Shown: positions 1-5,386 of the stretch, one piece after another
Layout: every line of letters begins with the position of its first letter
Numbering within the stretch: the stretch's first letter is position 1
Source: DATKLX01 sp035542155
GTDB taxonomy: Bacteria > Chloroflexota > Anaerolineae > Anaerolineales > Anaerolineaceae
Reading direction: 5' to 3'
Length of the DNA stretch: 12,965 nucleotides
NCBI GenBank assembly: GCA_035542155.1
Contig: DATKLX010000184.1
Location: 1-12,965 of the forward strand
The notes under the pieces: model-generated
The model's database searches: none
The model's input: only the letters and a program-made list of their open reading frames with translations
Told to the model about the DNA's origin: nothing
Position numbers and translations under genes: made by a program

Positions 1-2
1 AT

Positions 3-110
3 GGCCCGTATTGGCTGCTGCGGGGAATTTCCGCGGTGATTGTCACAACAATGACCCTCTCGTTTGTTTTTTTGCATCCTTTTCCTTTTGGGGAGGATAC
101 GTATGGGTAA
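3..110 (+). CDS. Possible C-terminal end of a membrane protein (partial)
   Basis: An open frame enters from the left edge and stops at TAA 108-110. Its 35 residues are largely hydrophobic in the middle (WLLRGISAVIVTTMTLSFVF), like a last transmembrane helix followed by a short polar tail. There is no start codon context or domain, so the family cannot be named. A competing frame one base earlier is also open (to about 149) but reads less like protein. The end faces the convergent glycosyltransferase gene only about 20 bp away. Seen: the open frame and its hydrophobicity. Inferred: that it is a gene end at all. Confidence 0.33.
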   Translation, partial: GPYWLLRGISAVIVTTMTLSFVFLHPFPFGEDTYG

Positions 111-131
111 TCACCGAAAATTCATGCAAGA

Positions 132-1337
132 TTAATCCATATGACCAATGACCTGCCAGCTCTCGAAAGAAGATAGTCGGCCATCAATCATTGCCAGCTT
201 CCATTGGCTCGAACAAATCCGGCCTATCTCCCTGGCCCACCCTTCCAGGGTGAACCTTTCTGCATAAAGCCTGCAGCGCCGGCGAAAGCCAGGCCAATCC
301 GGCTGTGTCTCCAGGATCGCTTGTAGAGCCGAGGCGAGTGCCTGCACGTTCCCGGCTGGAACAACCCAGCCTCGTTCATTGTTTGGACCCACGACCTCAC
401 GACCATACCCTACCTCTGTGGTCAAAACAGGAACCCCGCATAGAAATGCGTCCAGGCGGGCTTTTGGAAATCCTTCTGTTAGAGAAGGAAGCACGCAAAG
501 ATCAGTGGACGTCAATCTCTCGATCAGTTCTTCGCGGGATAATTGGCCCACGAAATGTACCTCCCCTTCCAGTCCAAGCTCTCCGGTCATGCGCTCGAGG
601 CCGGCTCGGGCGGGTCCATCCCCAATCAGATCTAGTTGAAGGGATTCCTTTCCGAAACCTTCCTGCTTAAGAATGGCCAGAGAATCCAATAAAACTGGCA
701 CCCCCTTTTCCGGTGATAACCGCCCAATATAGGCAAGCCGCAAGGGCAGGTTGGAAAACCGGTTCAGGTCAGGTTGGATCGCATCCAGCTCGGCCTCGGA
801 TATCGCAGTCGAAAACAACCAGTGTACTTGGGCTGCTGGCGGCTGAATACCCTGGCCGGATACCAGCATCACATTCCGGTTTCCGGCAAAAAGGCGCATT
901 GCTGCCATCACCACTCGATTCATCAGGGTAGTCTGGTCATTCGGCACCCACGAACTGCCATAGCGAACGATTAACCGTTTACGCATAACGATTCCAAACA
1001 GAAATCCGATCAAAGGGATATCGCCTGGAACGGGAATATAGAGCACATCGGAATTCCTGGTGTGGTGATAAATCCGCTGGATCAATAACGGAAGATGGAG
1101 CAGCGTAGTAAGGGTCCGCTGGAAACCCTTTCCACCCGAAACGGGCAAACCAACTACCTGCGTGCCATTGACGAACCTGATCCCACCCGGTTTAGGGGAA
1201 CCGATAAAGGTCAGAATGATCAGGCTTTCAAATAAAGTGCTCAACGCATTAATCTGCAGGGGAAATCCCCCTGAGGAAAACCATATTTCAGGCTCTTCTT
1301 GCCAGCACCCTTTATAAGTAATGACGCATAACCGCAT
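132..1337 (-). CDS. GT4-family (GT-B fold) glycosyltransferase
   Basis: The product is a 401-residue retaining glycosyltransferase of the GT4 / 'glycosyltransferase group 1' type. Such enzymes transfer a sugar from a nucleotide-sugar donor, typically in cell-surface polysaccharide or glycolipid synthesis on the cytoplasmic side of the membrane. The N-terminal half (about 1-195) is the divergent acceptor domain. The C-terminal half has the family landmarks: YIGRLSPEKG at 203-212 (R206 and K211 are the usual donor-phosphate contacts), LIGDGP at 237-242, and TEGFPKARLDAFLCGVPV at 287-304. The second acidic residue of the family's E-x7-E motif is aspartate here (E288, D296), and the codon is clearly GAC. 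The ATG at 1337 follows a GAGGGG ribosome site 4 nt upstream and sits about 33 nt below a consensus promoter. The gene stands alone, convergent with the frame ending at 110. Acceptor and sugar are unknown. Confidence 0.85.
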   Translation of the reverse strand: MRLCVITYKGCWQEEPEIWFSSGGFPLQINALSTLFESLIILTFIGSPKPGGIRFVNGTQVVGLPVSGGKGFQRTLTTLLHLPLLIQRIYHHTRNSDVLYIPVPGDIPLIGFLFGIVMRKRLIVRYGSSWVPNDQTTLMNRVVMAAMRLFAGNRNVMLVSGQGIQPPAAQVHWLFSTAISEAELDAIQPDLNRFSNLPLRLAYIGRLSPEKGVPVLLDSLAILKQEGFGKESLQLDLIGDGPARAGLERMTGELGLEGEVHFVGQLSREELIERLTSTDLCVLPSLTEGFPKARLDAFLCGVPVLTTEVGYGREVVGPNNERGWVVPAGNVQALASALQAILETQPDWPGFRRRCRLYAERFTLEGWAREIGRICSSQWKLAMIDGRLSSFESWQVIGHMD

Positions 1338-1376
1338 TCAACCCCTCACACAGGTAATTAAAGTTATCCCACTAAA

Positions 1377-1405
1377 ATTATAGAATTCCAGAGACGGGCT
1401 GTCAA
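1377..1405 (-). promoter_or_regulatory. Perfect-consensus sigma-70/sigma-A promoter for the glycosyltransferase
   Basis: Read on the minus strand, TTGACA (1405-1400) is separated by exactly 17 bp from TATAAT (1382-1377), so both hexamers match consensus fully. Transcription should start near 1370, giving a leader of about 33 nt before the ATG at 1337. The region downstream contains a GAGGGG ribosome site. Confidence 0.88.
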
Positions 1406-1440
1406 CAATCTACCCGCGAGGATGATTTTTATTTTACTGG

Positions 1441-1454
1441 TGTTTTTCCACATC
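1441..1454 (+). repeat. 14-bp intergenic repeat, copy 1
   Basis: TGTTTTTCCACATC is identical to 3066-3079. With the bases before it, it forms a 5-bp stem with a 6-nt loop (GGTGT / ACATC, with one G-U pair in RNA). It contains TTTTCCACA, one mismatch from the DnaA-box consensus TTATCCACA. It lies 36 bp upstream of the -35 of the glycosyltransferase promoter. Confidence 0.5.
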
Positions 1455-1569
1455 AAAAAGGGATGATTCCACCTGCACAAACCCCCACTATTCACATACC
1501 GGGTTTGAGTTCAACCCTGCTGCTTCGTATGATGGCGCCTATAAAATTCCCCACAAAACCGACAAAAAA

Positions 1570-1578
1570 TGATATACT
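1570..1578 (+). promoter_or_regulatory. Candidate extended -10 promoter for the small membrane protein
   Basis: The sequence TGATATACT fits an extended -10 (TGn followed by TATACT, 5 of 6 matches). No good -35 hexamer lies 16-18 bp upstream, so recognition would depend on the TG element. The start point would be near 1585, about 72 nt before the ATG at 1657. Confidence 0.4.
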
Positions 1579-1656
1579 TTGTCTTTCTCCTGCAGGTAAG
1601 ACAGGTAAATTAACGGTTTTTCGCTGGCCGAGCCCATTTCAGAAAGGTAGCTTTCC

Positions 1657-1881
1657 ATGCAACCAAACAACCCTCCCACCAACCAGACCAGAACCTGGTT
1701 CCGGCAGACTTTCACCCTCGACTACTTCAAGCGTGTCGCCTTCGCCCTGTTCATTTGTCTGGTGATCTACCTGGTTTACCTGTTCAACAAAGGTGGTTCC
1801 GTAGACCTGGGCGCGCTGGGTATTTTCGTGCTGATGTCGTTCGTAACACAAATATTTTTCTCTCAACACCCCCCAAAATAG
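1657..1881 (+). CDS. Small two-helix membrane protein, function unknown
   Basis: This gene encodes a 74-residue protein I do not recognise. The first 25 residues are polar and rich in Asn, Pro and Thr. They are followed by two predicted transmembrane helices, about 27-44 (VAFALFICLVIYLVYLF) and 53-69 (ALGIFVLMSFVTQIFF), joined by a short loop NKGGSVDLG, and a short polar end. It has no signal-peptidase site, cysteine pair or catalytic motif. An AAAGG sequence lies about 10 nt before the ATG, which is a weak ribosome site. The gene is isolated: a candidate extended -10 lies upstream and a clear terminator 30 bp downstream, so it is probably a monocistronic transcript. The composition, flanking signals and even hydrophobic pattern make a real gene likely. 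A role cannot be stated. Confidence 0.65.
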   Translation: MQPNNPPTNQTRTWFRQTFTLDYFKRVAFALFICLVIYLVYLFNKGGSVDLGALGIFVLMSFVTQIFFSQHPPK

Positions 1882-1910
1882 GCTCTTTGGGATTTGGCAT
1901 GGTCGAAGGT

Positions 1911-1948
1911 GAGATATGGGAGTTCAACCCCCATATCTTCTTTCTTCT
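1911..1948 (+). terminator. Intrinsic terminator after the small membrane protein
   Basis: A 9-bp perfect stem, AGATATGGG (1912-1920) with CCCATATCT (1930-1938), encloses a 9-nt loop and is followed by the pyrimidine tract TCTTTCTTCT. There is no U-rich tract on the other strand, so it acts on plus-strand transcripts, isolating the small gene from the HDOD gene. Confidence 0.82.
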
Positions 1949-2020
1949 ACGCCAATCCCCAATGAGATAAAGAATAAGTTCTTCCAGGCTAAAGAGTACT
2001 TATTGCCTGCCGATAACATG

Positions 2021-2029
2021 GTTACAATA
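2021..2029 (+). promoter_or_regulatory. Candidate -10 region for the HDOD gene
   Basis: GTTACAATA contains TACAAT (2023-2028), 5 of 6 matches to the -10 consensus, but no good -35 is present at the right distance. The same 9-mer occurs before the GGDEF gene (3040-3048). A start site near 2035 would give a leader of about 74 nt to the ATG at 2109 and would exclude the earlier ATG at 2034 as translation start. Confidence 0.28.
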
Positions 2030-2094
2030 TGCTATGGTTAGTTATATCCAGAAGCATGAGCACGGATGTTTCCGGTTATCCATCAACGCTTCAC

Positions 2095-2098
2095 AGGA
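2095..2098 (+). promoter_or_regulatory. Ribosome binding site supporting the 2109 start
   Basis: AGGA lies 10 nt before the ATG at 2109. No purine-rich site precedes the alternative ATG at 2034. Confidence 0.45.
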
Positions 2099-2108
2099 CA
2101 TTACTGTT

Positions 2109-2927
2109 ATGGTAGCGATGAACATTTCCAAAGCCCTTGGGCAGGCGCATCAGTTACCAGTATATTCACTGAACAGCCAGCGCGCCTTAAAACTGATCAA
2201 CCGGCCAAACACGAGCCTCAAAGATCTCGCTCAGACGATTGGCGCAGACCAATCCCTGTCGGTAAAACTCCTCCGCATTGTGAATTCCGCCGCGTTTGCC
2301 CTTCCGCGCACTATCACCAGGATTTCTGAGGCGATCCCATATATCGGCATCGAAGAAACCCGCAAAGTCATCCTCGCAGCCTCAGCTCAATCGTTGTTCG
2401 GCGGCGCCCAGAATCGCGACACCTGGGTTCATGCCCTGGCTTCTGCCCATATTGCCGAAGCTCTCCACCGCTTAACCAATTTTGGTCAGGACTCAGATGA
2501 TGCCTTCATGGGCGGCCTGCTTCACGATATCGGAAAGACCTATCTGCAGAAACAATATCCATCCATGTACCAGAAGGTCTTCCTTCGCGTCAGGGATGGG
2601 ATGGCGCCTGGGGAAGCCGAGGAGGCCGAGTTTGGCATGGATCACGCCCGGGTAGGCGGCGAGATGCTCCTCCACTGGAATTTCGCTCCGCAATTACGTG
2701 AAGCTGTTGCCAATCATCACTGCCTCACCGAGACCACCGAACCCCTCACTTTTATGGTCGCATTGGCAAACCAGATTGCCCACTTTGAGGATGGAAGCGT
2801 CAATGATGAGCCAGACTCGCGGGCTATGGCCTTTTTTGGATTGGATCCGGAAAGAGCGCTGGAGATCAAGAAATCGGTCAGCCTGGCCATCGAACGATTC
2901 GAACAAAAAATCTCCGCCTTGTATTGA
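2109..2927 (+). CDS. HDOD-domain signalling protein
   Basis: This is a 272-residue protein made almost entirely of one HDOD domain, a relative of HD phosphohydrolases found in bacterial signal transduction. Visible landmarks are the N-terminal helical part (LPVYSLNSQRALKLI, then IGADQSLSVKLLRIVNSAAF), typical of the family, the HD pair in GLLHDIGKTYL (H139, D140), and NHHC (H203, H204). The HD pair and distal histidines are retained, so metal binding is conceivable, although many HDOD proteins are thought to be non-enzymatic scaffolds. There is no second output domain. I chose ATG 2109 over ATG 2034 because only 2109 has a ribosome site and because the family similarity begins just after it; the extra 25 residues look non-domain. 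The gene precedes a diguanylate cyclase by 201 bp, suggesting a shared signalling theme, but separate promoters are likely. Confidence 0.85.
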   Translation: MVAMNISKALGQAHQLPVYSLNSQRALKLINRPNTSLKDLAQTIGADQSLSVKLLRIVNSAAFALPRTITRISEAIPYIGIEETRKVILAASAQSLFGGAQNRDTWVHALASAHIAEALHRLTNFGQDSDDAFMGGLLHDIGKTYLQKQYPSMYQKVFLRVRDGMAPGEAEEAEFGMDHARVGGEMLLHWNFAPQLREAVANHHCLTETTEPLTFMVALANQIAHFEDGSVNDEPDSRAMAFFGLDPERALEIKKSVSLAIERFEQKISALY

Positions 2928-3038
2928 AATCGGTCTATGGAACCACAGATTCAAGGGCCATAGGAACACCATTATCAGATCATTTTTGGAGATCGTTACT
3001 GTTTTTATTGCAAATATACAGCATGCACAGGGGGAAAA

Positions 3039-3047
3039 TGTTACAAT
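3039..3047 (+). promoter_or_regulatory. Candidate extended -10 promoter for the GGDEF gene
   Basis: TGTTACAAT reads as an extended -10 (TGn followed by TACAAT). The -35 region is poor. The start site would be near 3054, so the hairpin repeat at 3064-3079 would lie just inside the transcript and about 75 nt of leader would precede the ATG at 3129. Confidence 0.35.
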
Positions 3048-3063
3048 AATCTGTACTGGAAAA

Positions 3064-3079
3064 GATGTTTTTCCACATC
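3064..3079 (+). repeat. 14-bp intergenic repeat, copy 2, as a small hairpin
   Basis: GATGT (3064-3068) and ACATC (3075-3079) form a perfect 5-bp inverted repeat around TTTTCC. Bases 3066-3079 are identical to 1441-1454, and the stem is preserved in the other copy by a G-U pair. This could be an operator or a leader hairpin. The run CCAAAAAA follows. Confidence 0.5.
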
Positions 3080-3128
3080 CCAAAAAATAATCAGAACCCA
3101 TTCGAATTTTTCACGGATCGACTCTTTC

Positions 3129-4916
3129 ATGACTGGACGACGGATCTTGAACCCCTTAACTGTGGTGATCAGCTTCACCACCCTCCTCTGCGTCGTACAG
3201 GTTCTGGTGATGTTGGTAAAGGTCCCAACTGATCTGTATTTTCTCCCCACCATTCCCCTCCTGTTAATCCCGCTGTATTACGATCGTAGGTTTTATATTC
3301 CCCTTTTGCTGCTGCTGGTCCTGGGCGTGATTTGGGCAAACCTTTCGCCGGCCGGCCTGAGGCCAGAAATCGCGGTTTCCGTTTCAATTGCTGCGTTCTG
3401 CATGCTCGTTATCATGGAAATAACCCACAGTGTCGCCCAAAAACTTGAAGATGATGAGGCCCGTTCTCGTGAGAATGAGCGCAAATACCGGCGCTTTTTT
3501 GAAAATTCCGAGGATGGTTTTTTTATGGTGAATGAAAACGGCCAGATTTGCGAGTGGAATTCCAGCATGGAACAACTGACCGGTCTTAACCGTGCCAGCG
3601 CAAACGGAAAACCGGCCTGGGAGATTCTTTATCGCCTGGTACCAGAGGACCGAAAATCGCGCGCTCTTTACGATGCGCTGAAATCAAACTTTCAGGAAAT
3701 GCTCCAAAAAGGACAGGTTCCTTCACCGCTGCAAACGGGTGAGCAGCAGATCCAGTCGCTGGATGGAACCTTGCGGACAATTCGTCAAAACACATTTCTC
3801 ATCGAAAGCGAGCGCGGTTGGTTGATCGGGCTAGGGATGCGAGACGTCACCGATACACACGCCGAAGACGTTGAGCTGCGAAAAACGAACGACTTGCTCA
3901 CCGAAGCGGTGAAAGAGATGGAGCGGCGAAATAAAGAAGCCGGGTTATTGAATGAAATGGGTGACCTCCTGCAAAGCTGCCTGGCAGTCTCAGATACCTA
4001 TGCAGTATTTGGCCAGTTCGCCGAGCAAATCTTCCCCGACCAATCTGGCATCCTGTATCTTCTTGACAACGATCACAACCTGTATGAATCGGTTGCCAGT
4101 TGGGGTGGCCCTCTTGCCAGCGATACGACCTTCGCACCAGATGCCTGCTGGACCTTGCGCCGCGGGCGGGTCCACATCGTCACAGATCCGGGTAATCGCT
4201 TGGTCTGCCCGCACCTGCGCCAGGGAAAGCAGAACCAAGGGTTTGCGCCGTATCTCTGCGTGCCGATGACCGTGCAAGGTGAGACACTGGGCGTTCTTCA
4301 TATCCAGACCAATGAGCAAACCTCGATTGAACAACTGGAACAGTTGGCAGTTACCGTCGCGGTCCGGGTTGGATTGGCCGTGGCCAACCTGAAGCTGCGC
4401 GAGACCTTACGAGTCCAATCTATCCGCGATCCGCTGACCGGAATGTTCAACCGCCGTTACATGGAAGAGACCCTCGAGCGCGAGCTTCACCGCGCAGCCC
4501 GGCACCAACTCCCCCTCGGCGTGATCATGCTCGATATCGACCATTTCAAGCAGTTCAACGATACCTACGGTCACGAAGCAGGGGATGGTCTGTTGCGTGA
4601 GCTGGCGACCTTCTTACAGGCCAACGTGCGCAGTGAGGACGTTCCCTGCCGTTATGGGGGCGAGGAATTTATCATCATCCTTCCTGAGGCGAGCCTCGAA
4701 GATACCTGCCGGCGTGCCGAACAGCTCCAGGAAGGGATCCACCACCTCAAGCTCCAGTACCCGGAAATGCCCCTGGGGATGGTCACCGTTTCGCAGGGCG
4801 TGGCAGGGTTTCCGGACCACGGCGCTAGCGCGGGCCAGTTGCTGCGGACGGTGGATGCAGCCCTGTACCGCGCCAAGCGATCGGGCCGCGACCGGGTGAT
4901 CGTGGCCGAAAAGTAG
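3129..4916 (+). CDS. Membrane-bound PAS-GAF-GGDEF diguanylate cyclase
   Basis: The 595-residue protein should make cyclic di-GMP from two GTP at the inner face of the membrane. Four hydrophobic segments come first (about 9-30, 36-51, 56-71 and 81-98). A PAS sensor domain follows (about 117-241), then a coiled-coil linker (about 243-270), a GAF domain (about 272-422) and the GGDEF domain (about 426-595). In the last, the active-site loop is RYGGEEF with GGEEF at 510-514, the metal-binding aspartates sit in LDIDHFKQFNDTYGH (D469, D471), and RSED at 501-504 is the product-inhibition I-site at the canonical five residues before GGEEF. The enzyme is therefore predicted active and feedback-inhibited. 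There is no EAL or HD-GYP domain. The start ATG has only a weak upstream ribosome site. The gene ends 10 bp from the convergent aroQ stop. The sensed signals are unknown. Confidence 0.93.
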   Translation: MTGRRILNPLTVVISFTTLLCVVQVLVMLVKVPTDLYFLPTIPLLLIPLYYDRRFYIPLLLLLVLGVIWANLSPAGLRPEIAVSVSIAAFCMLVIMEITHSVAQKLEDDEARSRENERKYRRFFENSEDGFFMVNENGQICEWNSSMEQLTGLNRASANGKPAWEILYRLVPEDRKSRALYDALKSNFQEMLQKGQVPSPLQTGEQQIQSLDGTLRTIRQNTFLIESERGWLIGLGMRDVTDTHAEDVELRKTNDLLTEAVKEMERRNKEAGLLNEMGDLLQSCLAVSDTYAVFGQFAEQIFPDQSGILYLLDNDHNLYESVASWGGPLASDTTFAPDACWTLRRGRVHIVTDPGNRLVCPHLRQGKQNQGFAPYLCVPMTVQGETLGVLHIQTNEQTSIEQLEQLAVTVAVRVGLAVANLKLRETLRVQSIRDPLTGMFNRRYMEETLERELHRAARHQLPLGVIMLDIDHFKQFNDTYGHEAGDGLLRELATFLQANVRSEDVPCRYGGEEFIIILPEASLEDTCRRAEQLQEGIHHLKLQYPEMPLGMVTVSQGVAGFPDHGASAGQLLRTVDAALYRAKRSGRDRVIVAEK

Positions 4917-4926
4917 CCATTTATCG

Positions 4927-5376
4927 TCAGGTCTCCCGCTGTTCCCGAATGAGATCGTTTAGAGCGTACAACCCCCACAGGTAGGAGCGCCAGCCAAACC
5001 CCGAAATCACCCCAACGCAAACCGGGGCGATCAGCGAGCGGTGGCGAAATTCTTCGCGCGCCTGAGTATTGGAAAGATGGACTTCCACGACTGGTAGGCG
5101 AATCGCCGCGACCGCGTCGCGCAGGGCGACCGAGGTGTGGCTGTACCCCCCGGGATTGAACACGACCCCGGACGCCCAGGTGCGCGCCTCATGGAGCTTG
5201 TCGATCAATGCGCCCTCCTGGTTGGATTGGAAGACGCGTAGTTCCAGGCCAAGCTCCACCGCCGCCTGGCCGAGGTGCTGGTTGATCTCGTCCAGGGTTA
5301 CTGAGCCGTAGACATCCGGCTCGCGTTCCCCCAGCAGGTTCAAGTTTGGCCCATGTAAAACCAGTATCCCCGTCAT
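4927..5376 (-). CDS. aroQ: Type II 3-dehydroquinate dehydratase
   Basis: AroQ catalyses step 3 of the shikimate pathway, dehydrating 3-dehydroquinate to 3-dehydroshikimate in the cytoplasm by the type II (enolate, dodecameric) mechanism. The 149 residues match the usual length. GPNLNLLGEREPDVYG at 9-24 contains R18 and the catalytic Y23, FNPGGYSHTSVALRDA at 73-88 contains N74 and H80, and EVHLSN at 98-103 (E98, H100) and EEFRHRS (R111) complete the active site. The start at 5376 is set by the family's N-terminus and a strong AGGAGG (5386-5381) abutting the aroKB stop codon. An open frame continues upstream to 5721, but that part is a shadow of aroKB. It is the last gene of the operon. Its end lies 10 bp from the convergent GGDEF gene, with no visible terminator between. 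Confidence 0.96.
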   Translation of the reverse strand: MTGILVLHGPNLNLLGEREPDVYGSVTLDEINQHLGQAAVELGLELRVFQSNQEGALIDKLHEARTWASGVVFNPGGYSHTSVALRDAVAAIRLPVVEVHLSNTQAREEFRHRSLIAPVCVGVISGFGWRSYLWGLYALNDLIREQRET

Positions 5377-5380
5377 TACC

Positions 5381-5386
5381 CCTCCT
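5381..5386 (-). promoter_or_regulatory. Ribosome binding site of aroQ
   Basis: AGGAGG, reading on the minus strand, directly follows the aroKB TAG codon (5389-5387) and precedes ATG 5376 by 4 nt. It fixes the aroQ start against the longer open frame upstream. Confidence 0.85.

Larger units (their letters stand above)
1338..1656. other. Divergent intergenic region (319 bp)
   Basis: This stretch carries no convincing gene. It holds the consensus minus-strand promoter (1377-1405), a weaker plus-strand extended -10 (1570-1578), and one copy of a 14-bp repeat, TGTTTTTCCACATC, at 1441-1454 that recurs before the GGDEF gene. The reading frames crossing it have no ribosome sites and unconvincing protein composition. 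Confidence 0.6.

Noticed and set aside
2034..2108. Earlier ATG for the HDOD protein
   Set aside because: No ribosome site, a possible transcription start at about the same position, and 25 residues that do not belong to the domain. It is not strictly excluded.
3021..3060. GCACAGGG before the GGDEF gene, resembling the start of a GEMM (c-di-GMP) riboswitch
   Set aside because: The other conserved GEMM blocks (GACGCAAAGCC and the second stem with its tetraloop receptor) are absent downstream, so only a short chance match remains.
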